Of a DNA stretch of 6,974 nucleotides, positions 1 through 4,972 are shown piece after piece. The position numbers were made by a program, and so were the translations under genes. Each line of letters opens with the position of its first letter. The stretch's first letter is position 1. Under the pieces are notes generated by a model. It was not told the DNA's origin. It ran no database searches and was given only the letters and a program-made list of their open reading frames with translations. Source of the stretch: an uncultured Bdellovibrio sp. (GTDB lineage: Bacteria > Bdellovibrionota > Bdellovibrionia > Bdellovibrionales > Bdellovibrionaceae); NCBI GenBank assembly GCA_946480995.1, contig CAMLMF010000128.1, positions 1 to 6,974 of the forward strand. The letters run 5' to 3'.

Positions 1-121
1 TTTTCACGGATCCTGTCGAGCAGTTATCAATTCCAATAACAAAAAAACCTTTTGCCACAAGAGCGTCACAAAGGTGAGACCCTAAGAATCCTGCGGCTCC
101 GGTCACAACGGCCGATTTCAT
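1..121 (-). CDS. NAD-dependent epimerase/dehydratase (extended SDR), N-terminal fragment
   Basis: Only the first 40 codons are in the window; the gene runs off the left edge. The fragment starts ATG at 119-121 and reads [16 protein letters not shown]. This contains the TGxxGFLG dinucleotide-binding loop of extended short-chain dehydrogenases, followed at the end of the second beta strand by IGIDN, where the acidic residue would bind the NAD ribose. The N-terminus resembles UDP-glucuronate decarboxylases (UDP-xylose synthase) and UDP-glucuronate 4-epimerases, but the diagnostic YxxxK site is outside the window, so the exact reaction cannot be told. The ATG overlaps the TGA stop of the upstream UDP-glucose dehydrogenase (ATGA, 118-121), so translation is probably coupled. 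That partner makes UDP-glucuronate, which supports a UDP-glucuronate-using enzyme. Family call is firm; substrate is inferred. Confidence 0.85.
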   Translation of the reverse strand, partial: MKSAVVTGAAGFLGSHLCDALVAKGFFVIGIDNCSTGSVK

Positions 122-1410
122 AGGGGCCTGCCCACCGAGTGATATTTAATTCCGTTCTTTTTCATTAAGCTCGGATCAAATACATTTCTGCCATCAAATA
201 TAAGGGGCGTCTTCATCACTGACTTTAGTTGCTCTAGATCTATTTTGCTAAATTCCTCCCACTCCGTCAGAATGCACAAAGCATCACACTGCTCTGCCGC
301 GGACAGAGGATCGGTTGCAAAAGAAATCTTATCAGTCTGTTTGAAATTTGCTTTGACAGCAGGCATAGCCACCGGATCAAAAACACGCACGCGAAAACCT
401 TGTCTCACAAAATAGTCAATAATCTCTAAAGCTGGAGCTTCTCGAATATCATCCGTTTGGGGTTTAAAACTTAGACCCCAAACTGCAATTTGCACGGATG
501 TTAAACTTTCTAAAGACTTTACAACTTTCTTAGCAAAACGTTCTTTCTGATTCTGATTTGCAGAACGAATAGCTTTAATCATGGGCAGTTCGATTTCGTG
601 GACTGATCCCATGTCGATCATCGCATTAAGATCTTTTGGAAGACAGCTTCCACCAAAACCAATTCCGGGATTTAGAAAGTCCATTCCAATACGAGAGTCT
701 GATCCGACGCTCTGACGAACAAAGTGGACGTCAGCACCCAAAACTTCACACAGTTGGGACATCTCATTCATAAAAGAAATTCTGGCTGCTAACATCGCAT
801 TGGCAGCATATTTGCTCATTTCAGCAGAGCACGTATCCATGACTATGAATTTTTTTGGATCATCTAAAATTGGATCGTATATCTCTTGAAGCAATTGCGC
901 TGCATTTGCAGACGCCGTACCTACGATCACGCGTTGCGGATTTAAAAAATCTTGCAAGGCGACGCCTTCTCGTAAAAATTCTGGATTCGAAACAATTTCT
1001 AAATGCGGCAAGATTTTCTTTAAAGCCTTGCACGTACCCACGGGCACAGTGGATTTTATCACGACAACTTGTTCAGACCTTAGTGACTTACCAATTTTCT
1101 GAGCCACATCCTGAATGGAGTTAAGATGCACGGATCCATCGGCATTTCCAGGAGTTCCTACAGCAATGAATACGACCTGAACATCGCCAAGAAGGCCTTC
1201 TGTATTCGTGGCAAATAGAAGGCGACCCATCTTAAGTCCCGCCTTAAGTTCTTCTTCAAGACCCGTTTCAAAAATGGGGCATTTTCCCGCCATCAACATT
1301 TCGACGCGTTTTGTATCGATATCGATACAAACAACTTGATGGCCCAACTTGGCAAAGCCGACAGCCGCAGTTAAACCTACATATCCTGAACCTATGACTG
1401 CGATTTTCAA
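118..1410 (-). CDS. ugd: UDP-glucose 6-dehydrogenase
   Basis: A cytoplasmic enzyme that oxidises UDP-glucose to UDP-glucuronate with two NAD+, feeding surface polysaccharide or lipid A sugar synthesis. The 430 residues match the usual bacterial length. Visible motifs are the N-terminal Rossmann loop GSGYVGL (residues 7-13), STVPVGT (120-126), NPEFLREG (142-149), [12 protein letters not shown] (197-208) with the conserved Lys200 and Asn204, the active-site block [10 protein letters not shown] (251-260) with the thiohemiacetal-forming Cys256, and the C-terminal NAD-domain motif [16 protein letters not shown] (312-327). All expected catalytic residues are present. The start is TTG (1408-1410): it is preceded by a strong Shine-Dalgarno, there is no in-frame ATG just upstream, and it gives the canonical [14 protein letters not shown]-terminus. 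The stop overlaps the next gene, a sugar SDR, by four bases. Transcription should begin at the divergent AT-rich promoter just upstream. Confidence 0.96.
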   Translation of the reverse strand: MKIAVIGSGYVGLTAAVGFAKLGHQVVCIDIDTKRVEMLMAGKCPIFETGLEEELKAGLKMGRLLFATNTEGLLGDVQVVFIAVGTPGNADGSVHLNSIQDVAQKIGKSLRSEQVVVIKSTVPVGTCKALKKILPHLEIVSNPEFLREGVALQDFLNPQRVIVGTASANAAQLLQEIYDPILDDPKKFIVMDTCSAEMSKYAANAMLAARISFMNEMSQLCEVLGADVHFVRQSVGSDSRIGMDFLNPGIGFGGSCLPKDLNAMIDMGSVHEIELPMIKAIRSANQNQKERFAKKVVKSLESLTSVQIAVWGLSFKPQTDDIREAPALEIIDYFVRQGFRVRVFDPVAMPAVKANFKQTDKISFATDPLSAAEQCDALCILTEWEEFSKIDLEQLKSVMKTPLIFDGRNVFDPSLMKKNGIKYHSVGRPL

Positions 1411-1417
1411 ATCTTTA

Positions 1418-1424
1418 CTCCCCT
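1418..1424 (-). promoter_or_regulatory. Shine-Dalgarno site of the UDP-glucose dehydrogenase gene
   Basis: On the minus strand this reads AGGGGAG, separated by 7 bases from the TTG start codon. It is a strong match to the anti-Shine-Dalgarno sequence, and it decides the unusual TTG start, because no in-frame ATG or GTG lies within reach of it. Confidence 0.75.
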
Positions 1425-1434
1425 ATCCTTCAGA

Positions 1435-1448
1435 ATTATATATATAAT
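1435..1448. promoter_or_regulatory. Shared divergent promoter core: palindromic back-to-back -10 boxes
   Basis: The 14 bases ATTATATATATAAT form a perfect palindrome. The right half is TATAAT on the plus strand (1443-1448) and the left half is TATAAT on the minus strand (1435-1440), both exact sigma-70-type -10 consensus. On the plus strand, a start about 7 bases past the box falls on the A of the ATG at 1455, implying a leaderless mRNA for the hydroxylase. On the minus strand, the start would be near 1428, giving a leader of about 18 bases that just includes the AGGGGAG site of the dehydrogenase gene. No good -35 hexamer is visible at 16-18 bases on either side, so an activator or an alternative sigma factor may be needed. 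Placement is inferred from sequence only. Confidence 0.5.
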
Positions 1449-1454
1449 CTTGCT

Positions 1455-2312
1455 ATGAAGCATAGCTTTCTCTATCAACTGGCGCTATGGACCTTTGGTA
1501 TTTCTATCGGAACTGCGTTACTTGAAGGTGTTATAAGAACTTTCATTTTAAAGCTTAGTTACGATTGGAAAGCTGCCAGCTCTTCTTTGTTTATTATTCT
1601 TGGCCGCATCGTTATAGATAGCGTTCCACTGGCCTTTGCATTTCCGGGAATTTACTGGTTTTATCAACACCGTGTTTTTCAGATCCCCCTAGAAAGTCCA
1701 TGGGCTTGGGTTGTATTATTTTTAGCTTTAGAATTTTCATATTATTGGTTTCATCGCGCCAGTCACCGTATGCGTTGGCTGTGGTGCACGCATTCCGTAC
1801 ATCATTCCTCGACAGAATTTAATCTTTCCACGAACTACCGCGTAGGCTGGACTGCGAAACTCACCTTTACGATGCTGTTCTTTTCGCCTATTGCTCTGTT
1901 GGGATATCCACCGCACTTCATTTCAACAGGATTTGTTGTTGTCCTATTAGGGCAGTTTTGGATCCATACTACATGGATTCCAAAACTGGGTCCGCTAGAG
2001 TGGATTTTAAATACTCCCTCCGCGCATCGCGTGCATCATGCCGCGAATGACATCTATTTAGATAAGAATTATGGCGGCCTATTAATTATTTTCGATCGTA
2101 TATTTGGCACTTATCAAAAGGAACTTAGCGACAATCCCCCACGGTACGGATGGGTTAAGCCCCTGCAAACCCAGAATCCTTTTCGTCTGCAACTGCATCC
2201 GTGGGCTGAGCTTTTTAAAGATCTTAAAGAGTCACGCAGTATAAAAGAGCTTTGGCTGTGCATCTTCGGGCCCCCTGAATGGCAGCCCGCGCGAAGAAAA
2301 AATATTACTTAA
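1455..2312 (+). CDS. Sterol desaturase / fatty acid hydroxylase family membrane protein
   Basis: A 285-residue integral inner-membrane protein of the fatty acid hydroxylase superfamily, di-iron enzymes that use O2 to hydroxylate or desaturate sterols and lipids. The histidine clusters are all present: HRASH (100-104, preceded by YYWF), HSVHH (113-117), an intermediate His171 in FWIHTTW, and HRVHH (191-195). These are followed by the family hallmark DKNYGGLLIIFDRIFGTY (203-220). Hydrophobic segments at roughly 8-30, 44-68, 84-98, 135-151 and 156-172 would anchor it with the iron site facing the cytoplasm. The C-terminal 65 residues are soluble. The substrate cannot be read from sequence. The ATG at 1455 has no Shine-Dalgarno and sits 6 bases after a perfect TATAAT, suggesting leaderless translation; the next Met (105) lies inside the active site, so this start is secure. 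Its last 8 bases overlap the convergent aminotransferase gene. Confidence 0.92.
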   Translation: MKHSFLYQLALWTFGISIGTALLEGVIRTFILKLSYDWKAASSSLFIILGRIVIDSVPLAFAFPGIYWFYQHRVFQIPLESPWAWVVLFLALEFSYYWFHRASHRMRWLWCTHSVHHSSTEFNLSTNYRVGWTAKLTFTMLFFSPIALLGYPPHFISTGFVVVLLGQFWIHTTWIPKLGPLEWILNTPSAHRVHHAANDIYLDKNYGGLLIIFDRIFGTYQKELSDNPPRYGWVKPLQTQNPFRLQLHPWAELFKDLKESRSIKELWLCIFGPPEWQPARRKNIT

Positions 2313-2354
2313 CTACAGCCAAAGATTGAATCGCATCCTGTAGCTCTTTGGCTG
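2250..2354. repeat. Three-copy 9-base motif forming two alternative stem-loops across the convergent gene ends
   Basis: CTTTGGCTG occurs at 2250-2258 and again at 2346-2354, with an inverted copy CAGCCAAAG at 2316-2324 between them. The middle copy can pair with the left one (10 bases, 2250-2259 with 2315-2324, loop of 55 bases) or with the right one (10 bases, 2316-2325 with 2345-2354, loop of 19 bases). The stop codons of the two convergent genes fall between the left and middle copies. On the minus strand the left-hand stem is followed at once by CTCTTTTATA, a weak U-rich run, so it could assist termination of the right-hand operon. No classical terminator is visible. Chance similarity within coding sequence is possible. 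Confidence 0.3.
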
Positions 2355-3441
2355 AAGCCAACGTAATGCGCAGGAATGCCGACTTTCCAGCGGCAGCAAA
2401 GCTATAGTTCTTCTTTTGAAGTTCACTGACAATTTTTTCTCTCTGACTGGCCGTGGTCAACAACGTCACAAAGTTTGCGTCACTCTCTATGTACTTAAGG
2501 TTGCTCGCCTTGGCTGCGTTTGTGACTTTGTCTTTGGCATTTTTAATATACACAAATGTCTCGTCAAAACGTTTCTTGTCATCTAAAGCCAAGAGTGCTG
2601 CCTTGGCAGAAAGCCCACTCACCGTATAAATCGTAAAGTATTCGGAGAACTTTTTGTTTTGAGTAACATAGTAGCCAATACGTAAAGAGGCCAAGCCATA
2701 AATCTTAGAAAAAGTTCGGACCACGACAAGATTTTCATAAGTTTTCGCAAGATCCACACAGCTGAGTTCTTTTTCACGACCGGAAAACTCTATGTAAGCT
2801 TCATCGACAATAAGTATTTGATTCTTCTCTAAAGACTTCAAAACTGACTCTACTTCTTGTCTGGTCTTTGCTCGCCCATAAGGTACATGTGGATTTGAAA
2901 AATAGATGAAGTTTGCCTTTGTTTTCGCTAGCCCCACTAAATCCACTTCATACTTATCCGTCGTAGAAACCTTAAATACTTTCAGCTTCATGTACTCTGC
3001 AACACGCGTTAAGAAATAAAAATCTGGATCTGAGATCGCGAAGGAACCGCGCTCCCATTTTACTGTGTTAAGAATCTTCTCAAGCGTTGGGCCCGCGCCT
3101 GGAGACAAGAAAACAAGGTTCTCAGCAACGTTCAACTTTTGTGACAGAGTTTTTTTCAACAAAGAGGTTTGCTCGCTTAAGTACTTATAGTGATGAAAAG
3201 GCGCAATGCCACACTCTTCTTGTAATTCCTTTATAAAGTCCGCAGATACTCCCAATGGATGTTCGTTGCGATGAAGGATGTCTTCGTTAAAGTACGTGTC
3301 CGACTTATTGTTTTTTGCTTTATTTGCCATTGGCCGTGTCGGCGAGGCCGCAGAAGCTTCCTGCCCTAAAAGAACCAAGGAAAAGGCGGCCCCGGCACCT
3401 AAAAGAAGATGGCGCCTGGATGGATTTGAAATATCAGACAT
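2305..3441 (-). CDS. Tat-exported HisC-like PLP-dependent aminotransferase (class I/II)
   Basis: A 378-residue fold-type I aminotransferase resembling histidinol-phosphate aminotransferase. Hallmarks are LHRNEHPLG (56-64; HisC-like entry motif), SPGAG (113-117), NPHVPYG (183-189), VDEAY (212-216) with the PLP-binding Asp213 and Tyr216, TFSKIYGLASLRIGY (243-257) with the Schiff-base Lys246 and phosphate-binding Arg254, and LRIT with Arg358 for the substrate carboxylate. The first 31 residues form a Tat signal: SRRHLLL (8-14), a hydrophobic stretch, and a likely signal peptidase site A-S-A (29-31) before Ala32. It should therefore fold with PLP in the cytoplasm and be exported to the periplasm. 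The ATG is preceded by GGGGAGG; the next Met (38), which would give a cytoplasmic form, has no ribosome site. The Asn that usually contacts PLP in NPxNPTG is Val186. Last gene of the operon, 14 bases after the unknown gene. The amino donor and acceptor are unknown. Confidence 0.9.
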   Translation of the reverse strand: MSDISNPSRRHLLLGAGAAFSLVLLGQEASAASPTRPMANKAKNNKSDTYFNEDILHRNEHPLGVSADFIKELQEECGIAPFHHYKYLSEQTSLLKKTLSQKLNVAENLVFLSPGAGPTLEKILNTVKWERGSFAISDPDFYFLTRVAEYMKLKVFKVSTTDKYEVDLVGLAKTKANFIYFSNPHVPYGRAKTRQEVESVLKSLEKNQILIVDEAYIEFSGREKELSCVDLAKTYENLVVVRTFSKIYGLASLRIGYYVTQNKKFSEYFTIYTVSGLSAKAALLALDDKKRFDETFVYIKNAKDKVTNAAKASNLKYIESDANFVTLLTTASQREKIVSELQKKNYSFAAAGKSAFLRITLASAKELQDAIQSLAVVK

Positions 3442-3445
3442 AAGA

Positions 3446-3452
3446 CCTCCCC
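3446..3452 (-). promoter_or_regulatory. Shine-Dalgarno site of the Tat-exported aminotransferase gene
   Basis: Reads GGGGAGG on the minus strand, 4 bases before the ATG at 3439-3441, in the 14-base gap after the upstream gene's TAG stop. It supports the start that keeps the twin-arginine signal peptide, since the alternative Met codon 37 residues further on has no comparable site. Confidence 0.7.
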
Positions 3453-3455
3453 GCC

Positions 3456-3944
3456 CTAGAAATAGTACGGTTGCTTTGTTTTATAAGAAATCATTGCGAC
3501 ATTGCTAATAAGATAAGCCTTAATTTCTAAAAGCTCACCAAGGTCTTTCGCATTTACAATTCTATCAAACGAATTTGCCACAAGAAAACTTTTTCTTTCC
3601 GTATATAAATCAAGGTCTTCCCTAAAAAATTTATCCATCTTTGCCAAAGCATCACCAGACAAGAGTTTTTGCAGCGACTTTCTTTTCTTCTTATATTCTT
3701 CACATCGCCGATCAAAAAGTTCTAAGTTTATCTCTAAAAGATCAATAAGATGTGCTTGTAGGTATAGAAACTCTTTCTGTGAATCTGGCACGGTCACGTT
3801 AGAAAATAGGGTGAACCATTTTTGCCGAAACTTGCTAATTTTTTTTAGACCCGTACTGCGTAAATCAAGGAGCGACCTGCCCGATGACGCTGGCATAATG
3901 ATCTGATTTGTTTGTGTTGCAATAAAAACCTTACTCCAGAACAT
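3456..3944 (-). CDS. Hypothetical protein, charged and mostly helical, in the ligase operon
   Basis: I do not recognise this 162-residue protein. It has no signal peptide, no clear membrane segment and no catalytic motif. The N-terminal 45 residues are basic and Ser/Arg/Lys-rich (SSGRSLLDLRSTGLKKISKF, 20-39). The middle, about 57-117, is strongly amphipathic and charged (RRCEEYKKKRKS, 79-90) and is likely alpha-helical or short coiled coil. The C-terminus ends in aromatic residues, KQPYYF. The ATG (3942-3944) lies inside the end of the asparagine-synthase-like gene, which it overlaps by 14 bases; AGCAGG about 9 bases upstream could serve as ribosome site, and coupled translation is likely. 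Met17 is an alternative start but has no ribosome site. Operon position suggests an accessory or partner subunit of the neighbouring ligases. It is too long and too little Gly/Cys/Ser-rich to look like a typical precursor peptide. Real gene probable, role unknown. Confidence 0.7.
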   Translation of the reverse strand: MFWSKVFIATQTNQIIMPASSGRSLLDLRSTGLKKISKFRQKWFTLFSNVTVPDSQKEFLYLQAHLIDLLEINLELFDRRCEEYKKKRKSLQKLLSGDALAKMDKFFREDLDLYTERKSFLVANSFDRIVNAKDLGELLEIKAYLISNVAMISYKTKQPYYF

Positions 3945-4962
3945 GGTTCAACACCTGCTCTTTGGTTAAACTTACAAAGTTACGATCAAAGGCATCATTA
4001 TATTCCATGAACATTTGGGTCAGCGGCAGACTTGGCACTTTCTTTTTGCGTAGGTACTCTGCATCTTTATTGTATTCAAAGATCAGTTCTTTCATGGGAA
4101 ATTTATAGCTCTCCCAAGTGTCTTTGATTTTTTTATCGTGATTGTACAAACTCCACTTTTGAAAATCCACGGTGTCAAAAAAGTGGTGCACTCGAGGAGC
4201 TGTCTCTGCCGGTTTGTGCCAAGCCTTATTCGCCAAAAAACGATACTTAACGTACTGCCATTTCATAGTTAGATTGTACCACCATAAAAAGTCGTGAACA
4301 CTTTTAACAGGAAATGGCGATTCTTCGACCATTGGATGCAAGCGCGCAAAAAACGCACTTGTCACGTCGGGATTTTCCGTGAATTTATTTAAGACACTGG
4401 GAACTATCTTTTCGTAGGACTCATGAATAGCAGAATCCCCGTACATCGCCACAGCAGAGCCAATGATGTCACTGCCAAAAAGCTGATCGCCGTGTTCGCC
4501 CGTGACCAATCCTGCATTTTCTGTGGAAAGCCGTTGTGAATAGTTTTGAAAAATTGATTCGACCTTCACTCGCTCGATGATGTGCTTAAAGAAAAACGGG
4601 TTTTCTTCAATCGAGCTTAAGTTCATCAAAACTGTCAGACGATCTAAAGACTCTGGCTTCCAATATTTAAAAAATGAAATCAAACTTAGTGTGCTATCAA
4701 TCCCACCACTGTATGAAAGAAAAATCTTGTCATACGGAAGTCTCTCGATTTCAATCGCACGATCATAACAACATTCTTCGAAATTTTTTCGCGATGGCGT
4801 CAGCAAAAGGTCCGAGATCTTTTCGCTGGCTAGGTCAAACTTTAAGCCTTCGGGTTTGTAATTAAGACGGCTGATGATTCGTATTAACGGCGGTCGGTGT
4901 GTGCAACCCTTGGGGAGCCGATCTTTAAGAAAAAAACTGCTTCGTGTCGTTAGAACAATCAT
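3931..4962 (-). CDS. Asparagine-synthase-like ATP pyrophosphatase without glutaminase domain
   Basis: A 343-residue protein matching the C-terminal synthetase domain of asparagine synthase-type enzymes, which adenylate a carboxylate and let an amine attack it. The PP-loop SYSGGIDST (83-91) is intact, and the second ATP/Mg motif appears as GEHGDQLFGS (155-164), corresponding to GEGADELFGG of AsnB. Near the C-terminus, YKFPMKE (286-292) and LRKKKVP (304-310) resemble the conserved Lys-bearing tail of the domain. The N-terminal Ntn glutamine amidotransferase domain of AsnB, about 200 residues starting with Cys2, is missing: residue 2 is Ile and only about 80 residues precede the PP-loop. The amine must therefore be free ammonia, another substrate, or part of the same molecule. 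The gene begins 8 bases after the ATP-grasp stop and overlaps the following gene by 14 bases. It is unlikely to be housekeeping asparagine synthetase. Product unknown; amidation of a uronic acid, peptide or lipid are options. Confidence 0.85.
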   Translation of the reverse strand: MIVLTTRSSFFLKDRLPKGCTHRPPLIRIISRLNYKPEGLKFDLASEKISDLLLTPSRKNFEECCYDRAIEIERLPYDKIFLSYSGGIDSTLSLISFFKYWKPESLDRLTVLMNLSSIEENPFFFKHIIERVKVESIFQNYSQRLSTENAGLVTGEHGDQLFGSDIIGSAVAMYGDSAIHESYEKIVPSVLNKFTENPDVTSAFFARLHPMVEESPFPVKSVHDFLWWYNLTMKWQYVKYRFLANKAWHKPAETAPRVHHFFDTVDFQKWSLYNHDKKIKDTWESYKFPMKELIFEYNKDAEYLRKKKVPSLPLTQMFMEYNDAFDRNFVSLTKEQVLNHVLE

Positions 4963-4968
4963 AAACTA

Positions 4969-4972
4969 TCCT
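4969..4972 (-). promoter_or_regulatory. Shine-Dalgarno of the asparagine-synthase-like gene, overlapping the upstream stop
   Basis: AGGA on the minus strand, 6 bases before the ATG at 4960-4962, shares bases with the TAG stop (4971-4973) of the ATP-grasp gene. Ribosomes finishing that gene could reinitiate here, tying the output of the two ATP-using enzymes together. Confidence 0.55.

Noticed and set aside
855..1124. 89-codon open frame on the plus strand
   Set aside because: Lies wholly antisense to the UDP-glucose dehydrogenase gene, with no recognisable protein and no ribosome site; a shadow frame.
2260..2310. Rho-independent terminator at the convergent gene ends
   Set aside because: The T6 run on the minus strand lies about 13 bases beyond the nearest stem, and the other stem has a 55-base loop; neither fits a standard terminator.
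3278..3508. 76-codon open frame on the plus strand
   Set aside because: Antisense to the signal-peptide end of the aminotransferase and the tail of the unknown gene; Arg/Pro/Ala-rich composition typical of a shadow frame.
4577..4865. Two overlapping 63-codon open frames on the plus strand
   Set aside because: Antisense to the conserved PP-loop region of the asparagine-synthase-like gene, in competing frames and without family features.
3931..4962. Lasso-peptide cyclase (McjC-like) with a precursor peptide nearby
   Set aside because: No leader protease, no short precursor gene and no transporter are in the window, and McjC-type proteins carry an N-terminal glutaminase-like domain that is absent here.
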